A stretch of 64,000 bases of DNA, from positions 1-64,000 of the forward strand of contig JAOTXT010000003.1 of assembly GCA_029862205.1 (NCBI GenBank). Reading direction: 5' to 3'. The position numbers and the translations under genes are program-made. Shown here in pieces: positions 54,084 through 62,654 of the stretch. Source of the DNA: Paracoccaceae bacterium. Its GTDB lineage: Bacteria; Pseudomonadota; Alphaproteobacteria; Rhodobacterales; Rhodobacteraceae. Below the pieces are notes generated by a model, which saw only the letters and a list, made by a program, of their open reading frames with translations, was not told where the DNA came from and ran no database searches. The first letter of the stretch is position 1, and every line of letters begins with the position of its first letter.

Positions 54084-54625
54084 CGGGCGAGCCTGATCCC
54101 GCCAAGCCGGCGGTGAATCGCGTCGCGCGCCGCCGGGTCGAGGCAATCCAGATCGACCGCCTCCCAGAACTTGCTTGCATTGTCCGGGTCGAAATCAACC
54201 CCCTCGGCCAAAGCAAGCCGGATCGCATCCAAGAGCGTGGTGCCAATGGCCAGCAGTTCCGGCCGAATCTCCGAGTTGAGGTCCGGCGGATCGGTCATCT
54301 TGGCCGCCTCGTCCGCCTCCCAACGCGCGATCCAGCAGATCTGGATCGCCTTGGCCGCCTCGATCTGGGCCACGAAGAACGGGCGTGCGGTCTCAGGGTC
54401 AAGCCCCGCCAGCGCGGCATCGGCGGCGGCACGGTCGACAACCACCGCTTCGCGCTCCAGATCCTCGACCGGGGTGCCGCGCGCATGTTTCCAGGCCGCG
54501 ACGGGTTTCATCAGTGCAAGCCGCTGGGTGATCAGGTCGTAGACCAGCATCCGCATCGGATCGTCCGCGCCCGCGGGGCCCGAAGCCAGGGCTATCAGCA
54601 CGGCGATCGCGAGAGCGCGGATCAT
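54080..54625 (-). CDS. Secreted chorismate mutase-like protein
   Basis: Signal peptide then LVYDLITQRLALMKPVAAWKHARGTPVEDLEREAVVVDRA. Confidence 0.75.
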   Translation of the reverse strand: MIRALAIAVLIALASGPAGADDPMRMLVYDLITQRLALMKPVAAWKHARGTPVEDLEREAVVVDRAAADAALAGLDPETARPFFVAQIEAAKAIQICWIARWEADEAAKMTDPPDLNSEIRPELLAIGTTLLDAIRLALAEGVDFDPDNASKFWEAVDLDCLDPAARDAIHRRLGGIRLAR

Positions 54626-54635
54626 TTCGAACCAG

Positions 54636-56051
54636 TCATTTCGGCCCCAGCATGTCCTTCGGCTGCACAACGCGGTCGAAGGTCGCCTCGTCGACGAAGC
54701 CGAGCCGGACCGCCTCCTCCTTCAAGGTGGTGCGCCGCTTGTGGGCAGTCTTGGCGACCATGGTTGCGTTGTCGTAGCCGATCTCGGGCGCCAGTGCGGT
54801 GACCAGCATCAGGCTCTCCCACATCAGCTGACTGATCCGGTCCTCGTCTGCCTTGATCCCCTTGACGCAATTGTCGGTGAACGCGACCGCCGCATCGCCG
54901 AGCAGCTGCATCGATTGCAGCAGGTTGTAGATCATCATCGGCTTGTAGACGTTGAGCTCGAAATGGCCCTGGCTGCCGGCAAATCCGATTGCGGCGTCGT
55001 TGCCCATCACATGGGCGCAGACCTGGGTCAGGGCCTCGCACTGGGTCGGATTGACCTTGCCGGGCATGATCGACGAGCCGGGCTCGTTCTCGGGCAGCAT
55101 CAGCTCGCCGAGGCCGCAGCGGGGGCCCGAGCCGAGCAACCGGATATCGTTGGCGATCTTGAAGAGGCTCGCCGCCACGGTCTTCACCGCGCCCGACATC
55201 TCGACGATGGCATCGTGCGCCGCCAGCGCCTCGAACTTGTTGGGCGCGGTCTTGAACGGTAGCTTGGTGGTCTTGGCGATGTTGGCCGCCACCAGCTTGT
55301 CGAAGCCTTTCTTGGTGTTGAGCCCGGTGCCGACAGCGGTGCCGCCCTGGGCAAGCGGGTAGATGTTCTTCAAGGCCGCATTCACGCGCCCGATCCCTTG
55401 GCGGACCTGAAAGGCATAGCCGCCGAATTCCTGGCCCAGCGTCAGGGGCGTCGCGTCCTGGGTATGGGTGCGACCGATCTTGATGATCTTGGCAAAGGCC
55501 TTGGCCTTGGTGTCCAGCACCGTGTGCAACTTCTCGAGCCCCGGCAGCAGCACCTCGGCCGCCGTCATGGCGGCGGCGATATGCATGGCGGTTGGAAAGG
55601 TGTCGTTCGACGACTGGCTCATGTTCACATGGTCGTTCGGATGAACCGGATCCTTCGAACCGATCTTGCCGCCTAGGATCTCGATGGCCCGGTTGGCGAT
55701 CACCTCGTTGGCGTTCATGTTCGACTGCGTGCCCGAGCCGGTCTGCCAGACGACCAGGGGGAAATGATCGTTGAGCTTGCCCTGATAGACCTCGCCCGCA
55801 GCCTTGACGATGGCGCGGCCCAGGCGTTTTTGCAGCTTGCCCTGCTCCATGTTCGCCTCGGCCGCCGCCTTCTTGATGGCGCCGAGCGCACGCACCACCG
55901 CCACCGGCTGGCGTTCCCACCCGATCGGGAAATTGATCAGCGACCGCTGCGTCTGGGCGCCCCAATATTTGTCGGCGGGAACCTCGAGGGGCCCGAAGCT
56001 GTCGGTCTCGGTGCGCGTCTTGGGGCGGGTCGATTTGCGGGCGGCATTCAT
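54636..56051 (-). CDS. fumC: Class II fumarate hydratase
   Basis: [18 protein letters not shown]...[20 protein letters not shown] signature region. Confidence 0.97.
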   Translation of the reverse strand: MNAARKSTRPKTRTETDSFGPLEVPADKYWGAQTQRSLINFPIGWERQPVAVVRALGAIKKAAAEANMEQGKLQKRLGRAIVKAAGEVYQGKLNDHFPLVVWQTGSGTQSNMNANEVIANRAIEILGGKIGSKDPVHPNDHVNMSQSSNDTFPTAMHIAAAMTAAEVLLPGLEKLHTVLDTKAKAFAKIIKIGRTHTQDATPLTLGQEFGGYAFQVRQGIGRVNAALKNIYPLAQGGTAVGTGLNTKKGFDKLVAANIAKTTKLPFKTAPNKFEALAAHDAIVEMSGAVKTVAASLFKIANDIRLLGSGPRCGLGELMLPENEPGSSIMPGKVNPTQCEALTQVCAHVMGNDAAIGFAGSQGHFELNVYKPMMIYNLLQSMQLLGDAAVAFTDNCVKGIKADEDRISQLMWESLMLVTALAPEIGYDNATMVAKTAHKRRTTLKEEAVRLGFVDEATFDRVVQPKDMLGPK

Positions 56052-56079
56052 GCAGCTCTCCATTGGGGCGGGATCACGG

Positions 56080-56115
56080 GCAAACTCGCAGGCAAACTCG
56101 CAAGCAAACTCACGG
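56080..56115. repeat. 12-bp tandem repeat x3 upstream of fumC
   Basis: GCAAACTCGCAG GCAAACTCGCAA GCAAACTCACGG. Confidence 0.9.
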
Positions 56116-56160
56116 GGCGAGCTATAGCGCCCGTACCTTAAGAATGCCAATCAGGGTTGA

Positions 56161-56697
56161 TCAGGACTTGCGGAACCGGTCGAGGCTAACCACGTCGGCG
56201 GTGGATTTCTTGCCATCGCCGTCGGAGGGGCCGTCGCCGTCCTGATCGGGGTCCTGATCGGGCTCGCCGTTGCTGGGGCCGGAACCGGACTCGGCGGTCG
56301 CCTCGATACCCTCGATATCGAGGACCATCTCCTCGTGCTCCTGGTCGTCGAATTTGAGCCCGAACTTGGCGGATGGATCGATGAAGGTCTTCACCGCGTC
56401 GAACGGGATGACCAGGGTTTCGCGCTGGTCCGAGAAATTCAGCGTGACCGTGAACCGGTCGTCCATGACCGCCAGATCCTCGAACCATTCCTGCAACACG
56501 ATCATCATCTCGGATGGATAGCGCTCGCGCAGCCAGTCGGCCATGTCGACGCCCGGATGCTCGGTGTGGAAAGTGATGTAGAAATAGTGCGACCCAGGCA
56601 GGCCGCATTCGGCAACATGGCCCAGAACCTCGGCCATAACCGACCGCATGGCCCGTTCCATGAAGCGCCCGTAGTTTAGCGAATCATCGGAAGACAT
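56161..56697 (-). CDS. sspB: Alphaproteobacterial SspB-like ClpXP adaptor
   Basis: LNYGRFMERAMRSVMAEVLGHVAECGLPGSHYFYITFHTEHPGVDMADWLRERYP...acidic tail and C-terminal VVSLDRFRKS. Confidence 0.92.
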   Translation of the reverse strand: MSSDDSLNYGRFMERAMRSVMAEVLGHVAECGLPGSHYFYITFHTEHPGVDMADWLRERYPSEMMIVLQEWFEDLAVMDDRFTVTLNFSDQRETLVIPFDAVKTFIDPSAKFGLKFDDQEHEEMVLDIEGIEATAESGSGPSNGEPDQDPDQDGDGPSDGDGKKSTADVVSLDRFRKS

Positions 56698-56744
56698 CGC
56701 TTATCGTCCCTTTCTCCCGGGCGACCATAACGGAATTTTGACCC

Positions 56745-57090
56745 TAGGGAAGCAGGCGCGGAGACGCAGGGCGGGGAAAGCGCAGGCTTCTGTTGCCGGG
56801 TGCCTGCGAACCCCGCCTGACGCGGCTAGGCGTCAGGACTTAGATTTCGGTTTGCTCGCCGCATTACGCAGCGAGGGCCACCGGAGCACGGTTGTCATTG
56901 GCAACTGTACTTTGCGGACCGGTAACGGTGGTACCTCACCGAGCGAAAGCATTCCCCTTTACACGTCCGTCGATCCTATTTCGGCCCCCTATCCCTCCAA
57001 GACGGGATGTTGGTGGAGCCGCCGGGTACCGCCCCCGGGTCCGATCCGCTTATTACGGGCGCGTTTATCGCCATAGTCCCTGAGGGGACG
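56745..57090 (-). ncRNA. ssrA: Circularly permuted two-piece tmRNA (ssrA); outer ends approximate
   Basis: Minus strand: acceptor piece ends ...CGGACCCGGGGGCGGTACCCGGCGGCTCCACCA (CCA end at 57011), 22-nt spacer, coding piece starts GGGGCCGAAATAGGATCGAC at 56988; tag ORF 56902-56864 GCCAATGACAACCGTGCTCCGGTGGCCCTCGCTGCGTAA = ANDNRAPVALAA*. Confidence 0.95.
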
Positions 57091-57928
57091 GTATAAATAT
57101 AAGATATTGTGGAGCGTTTCGGAAGGGGGTGGTGGTTTTGGTAATTTCCACCTCCCACGCACTCGCCTCCCCGCCCAACCACCAATCATACGAATGGTGG
57201 ACAATTGGTGGTTGGGCGGGGAGGCGAGTGCGTGGGAGGTGGAGCGAATTTTTAGACAAGATCAGCGGCTGATCGATCTCACGCAGAAGTTTCCGCAGGA
57301 TCGCCCGCGGATAGTCATCGAAGCTGGCGGCGACCTCGACGAAGGCGCCCGGACCTGCGATTACCTCGTTGCGGTAATGCGCGACCGGGTCTGGATCGGC
57401 GCCCCGTATCACCAGTCCGTTGACTGTGTAGCCCTCGGCCGCCAGGGCGCGCGAGAACATCGCCGGCGGGCGCCCTTCGTTGGAAACGCCATCGCCCGAG
57501 ACGTCGATCACCCGGCGCTTGCACGTCTGAGGCGCCGTGGCGCTGACGTTGGCGGCATGGGAGAGCGCCTCGCCGATCGCGGTCGAAAAATTACGCCAGG
57601 CGCGGCCCGATTTGCGCACTTCGGCCGCGAACGAGACCATCGACGCCGCATCGGTCAGGTGCCGCCAGTGGGTCATCTGGCGCTGGCGGTTGGTGCCAGA
57701 CCAATGGGTCATGGTGACCAGCAGACCGCCGTCGAGCTCATCGACCGCCGAGATCAGCGAGGGATGCTCGAACGCATCCGCCAGACCGTCTGTCTGAAGC
57801 CGAAACTCGTTGCTGTCGATACTGCCTGAGACGTCCACGGCGAGGATCAGCTCGAGGGCGCAGCCAAGCGCCGCGCCCGGCGTCACCGCCAAGCCCCATG
57901 CGAGCACGATCGCGTATCCAAGCCGCAT
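57065..57928 (-). CDS. Secreted VWA/DUF1194 protein (paralogue 1; C-term extended through inverted repeat)
   Basis: CALELILAVDVSGSIDSNEFRLQTDGLADAF...CKRRVIDVSGDGVSNEGR...[27 protein letters not shown]. Confidence 0.88.
   Translation of the reverse strand: MRLGYAIVLAWGLAVTPGAALGCALELILAVDVSGSIDSNEFRLQTDGLADAFEHPSLISAVDELDGGLLVTMTHWSGTNRQRQMTHWRHLTDAASMVSFAAEVRKSGRAWRNFSTAIGEALSHAANVSATAPQTCKRRVIDVSGDGVSNEGRPPAMFSRALAAEGYTVNGLVIRGADPDPVAHYRNEVIAGPGAFVEVAASFDDYPRAILRKLLREIDQPLILSKNSLHLPRTRLPAQPPIVHHSYDWWLGGEASAWEVEITKTTTPFRNAPQYLIFIPSPQGLWR
57148..57242. repeat. Perfect 39-bp inverted repeat, 17-nt loop
   Basis: CCACCTCCCACGCACTCGCCTCCCCGCCCAACCACCAAT / exact reverse complement at 57204-57242. 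Confidence 0.95.
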
Positions 57929-58641
57929 TATTCCCGCGTGTCCGGTTCGTTCTGGCCCAGGATCAGCTCGTGGCCGATCTCGCGCAAAAGCTTGCCGATG
58001 ATGACCGAGGGGTAGTCGTCGAAGTGGCGCGCCAGCGCCAGGAAGGCCCCCGGGCCCTGGATCACATGATCGCGGTAATAGGGCGCCGGGTCCGGAAACG
58101 CGCCCTGGACCACGAGCCCGTTGATGGTGATCCCGTCGAGCTTGCCCTGGGCCCGGAAATAGTCCGGGCCGACCCCGTCGTTGTTCTCGCCATCGCCGGA
58201 GATATCGATCACCTGGCGCGCGCAGGCGGGCGCGCGGGCAAACATTGCCGCGCCGTATTCGACCGCCTTTCCCAAGGCGGTGGTCAGATCGGTGAAGGGC
58301 CGCCGATGGGCCGACAGGCGATTGGCGAAGGCCAACACCTCCTCGCGCGATTTTAGCATGGTCCAGGGGATCACGATGTCCTGCTGATTGTAACCGGACC
58401 ATTCGTAGACGATCGCGGCGATACTGGCCCCCTCGGGCGTCAGGATGGCGTCGATCACCTCCTTGGTGCGGAAGGCCCGGGCAAGGCCATAGAGTTGAAG
58501 CGCGTATTCGCGCTCGTTGACGCTGGACGAGATGTCGAGCGCCAGCACCAGCGCCAGCTTGCAGGCTTGAGCCCGCGCCAGCGGCGGCGCGAACAGGATC
58601 GACACCAGGACGAAAACTGCGAGCAGGCGCGAAATCTTCAT
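57928..58641 (-). CDS. Secreted VWA/DUF1194 protein (paralogue 2)
   Basis: CKLALVLALDISSSVNEREYALQLYGLARAF...[15 protein letters not shown]...GPGAFLALARHFDDYPSVIIGKLLREI. Confidence 0.92.
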   Translation of the reverse strand: MKISRLLAVFVLVSILFAPPLARAQACKLALVLALDISSSVNEREYALQLYGLARAFRTKEVIDAILTPEGASIAAIVYEWSGYNQQDIVIPWTMLKSREEVLAFANRLSAHRRPFTDLTTALGKAVEYGAAMFARAPACARQVIDISGDGENNDGVGPDYFRAQGKLDGITINGLVVQGAFPDPAPYYRDHVIQGPGAFLALARHFDDYPSVIIGKLLREIGHELILGQNEPDTRE

Positions 58642-59330
58642 CGCCGGGCCACCCTGGGCGCCAGTTCGCGCAGCAGCTTGCGTTTGATCGCGTCGGCGTA
58701 GTCGCTGAAGTCGTCCGCCAGTTCCAGGAACGAGGCCGGGCCCCGGACCACGTTGCGCCGGTAGAAATCCGCCGGGTCGGGCCAGCCACCCATGATAACC
58801 AGGCCATTGATGGTCACGCCTTGCGCCTCCAGCGCATCAGCGACCTCGCGCGCCGGGCGCCCACGATTGCTCGCGCCGTCGCCCGACACGTCGATCACCC
58901 GGCGCTTGCAGCGCATCGGGTTCGTCGCGCTGAGGCTGGCCGCGTGGGCCAATGCCTCGCCGATCGCGGTATAGGAGGCGAAGAAGGCCCGTTTCTGCGC
59001 CGAAATCGCGTTGGCGAAGGCGGCGACATCGCTCGCGCTCTGCAAATGGGTCCAGGGCACCGGCTGGGTCTGTGCCTCGGCGCCGCTCCACTGTGACACG
59101 GTCACCATGACGCCGCCGGTGATCCAGGTAATCGTCTCGACGATCTCCGGGTCCCGGAACGCCGCCGCCAGGCCGCCCATCTGCAAATCGTATTCGGATT
59201 TCACCACCGAGCGTGAGACGTCCATCGCCAGGACCAGCTCCAATTCGCAGGCAGCCGCCGGCCCGGCGCTCAAGAGACCCGACAATGCGACGGCTGCAAT
59301 ACTCCCCCTGGCCCGGGGCTGGCGGGTCAT
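58638..59330 (-). CDS. Secreted VWA/DUF1194 protein (paralogue 3)
   Basis: CELELVLAMDVSRSVVKSEYDLQMGGLAAAF...CKRRVIDVSGDGASNRGR. Confidence 0.92.
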   Translation of the reverse strand: MTRQPRARGSIAAVALSGLLSAGPAAACELELVLAMDVSRSVVKSEYDLQMGGLAAAFRDPEIVETITWITGGVMVTVSQWSGAEAQTQPVPWTHLQSASDVAAFANAISAQKRAFFASYTAIGEALAHAASLSATNPMRCKRRVIDVSGDGASNRGRPAREVADALEAQGVTINGLVIMGGWPDPADFYRRNVVRGPASFLELADDFSDYADAIKRKLLRELAPRVARR

Positions 59331-59425
59331 GGCGTTCTCCCTCGGACCCGTTTTGGTCTGGGCCTATTACAGAAACATGTCGCGGCATGGCATGAAGGGC
59401 AATGCACCATTTGGCGAAGGCACGG

Positions 59426-60130
59426 TCAGGGGCTTGCCGGGCGGACAATCCCGGCGACAAAATCGTGCCCAATCTCGCGCAGCAATTTTCGCAACATCGC
59501 GCGCGGAAAGTCCGAATAGTCGCGTGCGACCTCGATGAAGGCTTCCGGTCCGCGGACGACCAGGTGCCGGTAGAACGAGATCAACTCGAGGTCGCCGGCG
59601 CCAATCACCAATCCGTTCACGGTGATCCCGTCGAAATTGAACGCCTTGTAAGCGGAGTCGGGCCCAAACCCGTCATTCGAGGTCCCATCGCCGGAGATGT
59701 CGATCACCAGGCGCTGGCATGGCGGAGCACGGCGCATGAGCCCATGACCATAGGCCAGGGCATAGCCGACCGCGGTCGGAAACTCTCCATACCGGCGATC
59801 GTGGGCGGCGAGCTGGCGGATGAAGACGTCGAGACCAGCTTGATCGGCGATAATCGTCCAATCGACGATGATCACCTGCTGGCGCTGCCCGCTCCATTCA
59901 TAGGCTGCCAGCGCGACACCGCCGCCCGGCCCCAGGATCGCCGCGCTGACCGCGGGGTTCCTCAGCCCGTCGGCCAGGCCCTGGAGTTGGAGCTGGTATT
60001 CCGATTTGTCGACACTGGCCGAGACGTCCAGCGCGAAGGCAAGTGCCAGGCGGCAAGCCTCGGCCGGAGCGGGCGCGGCAGCCGCGAGAACCGCCCCGGC
60101 GATCAGGGTGCGAAGCCGGCAGCCTACCAC
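59426..60130 (-). CDS. Secreted VWA/DUF1194 protein (paralogue 4; probable GTG start)
   Basis: [31 protein letters not shown]...[17 protein letters not shown]...[23 protein letters not shown]. Confidence 0.9.
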   Translation of the reverse strand: MVGCRLRTLIAGAVLAAAAPAPAEACRLALAFALDVSASVDKSEYQLQLQGLADGLRNPAVSAAILGPGGGVALAAYEWSGQRQQVIIVDWTIIADQAGLDVFIRQLAAHDRRYGEFPTAVGYALAYGHGLMRRAPPCQRLVIDISGDGTSNDGFGPDSAYKAFNFDGITVNGLVIGAGDLELISFYRHLVVRGPEAFIEVARDYSDFPRAMLRKLLREIGHDFVAGIVRPASP

Positions 60131-60555
60131 GACCCCGTATTGGGCATGCTGGCCCAGGGCTCCTGTTGCGGCAGGGACTCGCCCATCTGCAGCAGCTCGA
60201 CCGAAATCCCGTCCGGCGAGCGGACAAACGCCATGCGCCCATCGCGCGGCGGGCGGTTGATGGTGACGCCCGCATCCATCAGCTGCTGGCATTTTTCGTA
60301 GATGTTCTCGACCTCGTAGGCCAGGTGCCCGAAATTGCGCCCGCCGGTATACTCCTCGTCCGAGTCCCAGTTATAGGTCAGCTCGATCTCGTTACCGGGA
60401 CCGCCACCGGGCTCGCTGAGGAAGACCAGGGTCGCCTTGGCCGCGTCCAGATCCTTGCGGCGGGTTTCGACCAGACCCAAGAGGTCGCAATAAAACTTTT
60501 TCGACGCCTCGACGTCCTGAACCCGGATCATTGTGTGCAGGTACTTTACTTTCAT
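60124..60555 (-). CDS. gloA: Lactoylglutathione lyase (glyoxalase I)
   Basis: [32 protein letters not shown]...[25 protein letters not shown]. Confidence 0.95.
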   Translation of the reverse strand: MKVKYLHTMIRVQDVEASKKFYCDLLGLVETRRKDLDAAKATLVFLSEPGGGPGNEIELTYNWDSDEEYTGGRNFGHLAYEVENIYEKCQQLMDAGVTINRPPRDGRMAFVRSPDGISVELLQMGESLPQQEPWASMPNTGSW

Positions 60556-60569
60556 TTTATCCCCATCGA

Positions 60570-60725
60570 TTTTCCACAAGAGAAATCTTCATCGCGCCAG
60601 ATTTGGTTACGATCGATCGTTTGCCTACGAAATCTTGTGTTCCGACTCATTGTAGACTCATTTGTTCTCCACAGTCTTTTTCGTGCAATCGCTGCTTACC
60701 CACAGTGCATTAGTCCTTACCCACA
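60570..60725. promoter_or_regulatory. Cluster of DnaA-box-like 9-mers in gloA-thyX divergent region
   Basis: TTTTCCACA 60570-60578, TTCTCCACA 60665-60673, TTACCCACA 60696-60704 and 60717-60725. Confidence 0.45.
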
Positions 60726-60813
60726 GTGCATCAACAAAGATATCCTCGGCGAAGTTTTGTATACAGTAACTTGTGGCGCAAAAGCCGAGTCTGCCAGGTC
60801 TGGAGGAGTCGGG

Positions 60814-61731
60814 ATGAACCAAGCGCTACTGAAAGCTAGGGAACACACTGCAATCGCCGAGCTAAAGTCAGAGCCCAAATCGACCTATCGTGCGACTGTG
60901 ACCGCTCTAGAAGCCCAGTTGTATGAATTCATCCCAGTTCTCGATCACGGGTTCATCCGCGTCATGGACTACATGGGCGACGACGGCGCCATCGTGCAGG
61001 CGGCGCGTGTCAGTTATGGGCAGGGGACCAAGCATGCCCGCGACGACAGCGGGCTGATCCGGTATCTGATGCGCCACTGGCACTCGACGCCGTTCGAGAT
61101 GTGCGAGATCAAGTTTCATGTGAAGCTGCCGGTCTTCGTGGCGCGGCAATGGATCCGTCACCGCACCGCGAACGTGAATGAATACTCGGCCCGCTATTCG
61201 ATCCTCGATCGAGAGTTTTACATCCCATCTCCTGAAAATCTTGCGACGCAATCTAGCACGAACGGACAGGGCCGCGGCGCGGTGCTGGCAGGGGACGAGG
61301 CGGAGCGCGTTCTGGATATCCTGAAGGACGACTCGGCGCGCTGCTATGATCACTACGAGGCGATGCTCAGCCAGGAAAGCCAGCAGGGGCTGGCGCGCGA
61401 GTTGGCGCGGATGAACCTGCCGATGAACATCTATACCCAGTGGTATTGGAAGGTCGATCTGCACAATCTGATGCATTTCCTGCGGCTGCGGGCGGATGCC
61501 CACGCGCAGATGGAGATCCGGGTCTATGCCGAGGCGATCTGCGAGCTGGTCAAGGCCTGGGTGCCCGCGACCTATGCCGCGTTCGAGGATTACCGCCTGA
61601 ACGCGGCACAGATCTCCGGCCCCGGCATGGTGGCCCTGCGCCGGATGCTGGCGGGCGAGGAGGTGACCCAGGAGGGTTCGGGCATGTCCAAGGGCGAGTG
61701 GCGGGAGTTTCAGGCGCTGCTTGAGGGGTAG
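60814..61731 (+). CDS. thyX: FAD-dependent thymidylate synthase
   Basis: [19 protein letters not shown] (RHR motif). Confidence 0.97.
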   Translation: MNQALLKAREHTAIAELKSEPKSTYRATVTALEAQLYEFIPVLDHGFIRVMDYMGDDGAIVQAARVSYGQGTKHARDDSGLIRYLMRHWHSTPFEMCEIKFHVKLPVFVARQWIRHRTANVNEYSARYSILDREFYIPSPENLATQSSTNGQGRGAVLAGDEAERVLDILKDDSARCYDHYEAMLSQESQQGLARELARMNLPMNIYTQWYWKVDLHNLMHFLRLRADAHAQMEIRVYAEAICELVKAWVPATYAAFEDYRLNAAQISGPGMVALRRMLAGEEVTQEGSGMSKGEWREFQALLEG

Positions 61732-61740
61732 ACGCCCGAT

Positions 61741-61808
61741 GTCCCGGGCTTGACCCGGGACCTCGACGGTTTCCGACGAACGTCGAGGCCCCGGCTCGAG
61801 GCCGGGGC
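61741..61808. repeat. Double-hairpin repeat (GTCCC/GCCCC family)
   Basis: GTCCCGGGCTTGACCCGGGAC...GCCCCGGCTCGAGGCCGGGGC; matches 26105-26171 layout. Confidence 0.8.
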
Positions 61809-61914
61809 ATTGGCACGGTGTACGAGGCGCTTCGCGCGGGTTGCACCCCCTCCCTAACCCTCCCCCCAGCGGGGGGAGGGGATCACGTGGGCGCCGGGTC
61901 GAACAGTGGGGCAA

Positions 61915-62583
61915 TTATCCCTCCAACGGCTCGATCAGTTCCGGGCCATTGTTCCGCACATTGCCGACCGCACCGCCGACTTCCGTTACCTCTGCTCGGT
62001 CATCCGGGATCGGGCGCATCAGCCCGGCCCCGTCGTTGGCCGGGTCGAGCCAGCGGTCCCAATCGGCCTCCTCCAGTACGACCGGGCTTCGCGGATGCAG
62101 GTGCCGGGTCGCCTCGCCCGCGGCGCAGGTCAGCACAGTGAACGAGAAAAGCGGCTCGGCCTCGATCACGGCCCGCGCCCACAGCCCGGCCATGCAGAAA
62201 CCCGGCGCGTTGCCCTTGCGGGTGATGTACCAGGCGCGCTTTTCACCTGCCTTGCCGCTCCACTCGTAATAGCCGATCGCGGGGACCAGGCAGCGGCCCT
62301 TGCGCCAGGCATCGCGGAACATCGGCTTCGACGCGGCCTCTTCCGAGCGGGCATTGAAAGTGGTGGCGCGGAACTCGGCCAGCGGCTTTTTCCACCAGTG
62401 CGGCACCAGACCCCAACGCGCGAGGGCCAGGCCGCGCCCGTCGCGGCCCTCGCCAATCATCCCGACGGTCTGCGTTGGCGCCACGTTCCAGCTTGGGTCC
62501 GGCCAGGGGCTGTCGCGGTCGATGCCCAGCCAGTCGGCCCAATCCTCGCCCCGCGTGTCGCCCACCGCGAATCTGCCGCACAT
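61915..62583 (-). CDS. SRAP/YedK (HMCES-like) DNA-protein crosslink protein
   Basis: MCGRFAVGD (catalytic Cys2)...WNVAPTQTVGMI...LARWGLVPHWWK...CLVPAIGYYEW. Confidence 0.95.
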   Translation of the reverse strand: MCGRFAVGDTRGEDWADWLGIDRDSPWPDPSWNVAPTQTVGMIGEGRDGRGLALARWGLVPHWWKKPLAEFRATTFNARSEEAASKPMFRDAWRKGRCLVPAIGYYEWSGKAGEKRAWYITRKGNAPGFCMAGLWARAVIEAEPLFSFTVLTCAAGEATRHLHPRSPVVLEEADWDRWLDPANDGAGLMRPIPDDRAEVTEVGGAVGNVRNNGPELIEPLEG

Positions 62584-62654
62584 GCCGCGTCTCCTTGGCC
62601 CGTTGCGTCCCGTTTCGCCCACGCCTCTTGCACGCGCTCGCATCAGGCCGCAGC

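Noticed and set aside
56080-56150. Extended fumC N-terminus ([26 protein letters not shown]...)
   Set aside because: Comes from translating the 12-bp tandem repeat; conserved protein begins near [20 protein letters not shown] at 56051
57107-57829. 240-aa plus-strand ORF starting in the long inverted repeat
   Set aside because: Antisense to VWA paralogue 1; similarity to the sense tail is only the palindrome read in both directions
60570-60813. Chromosomal replication origin
   Set aside because: Boxes are few and imperfect, and no origin-associated genes (dnaA, dnaN, parAB, hemE) are nearby
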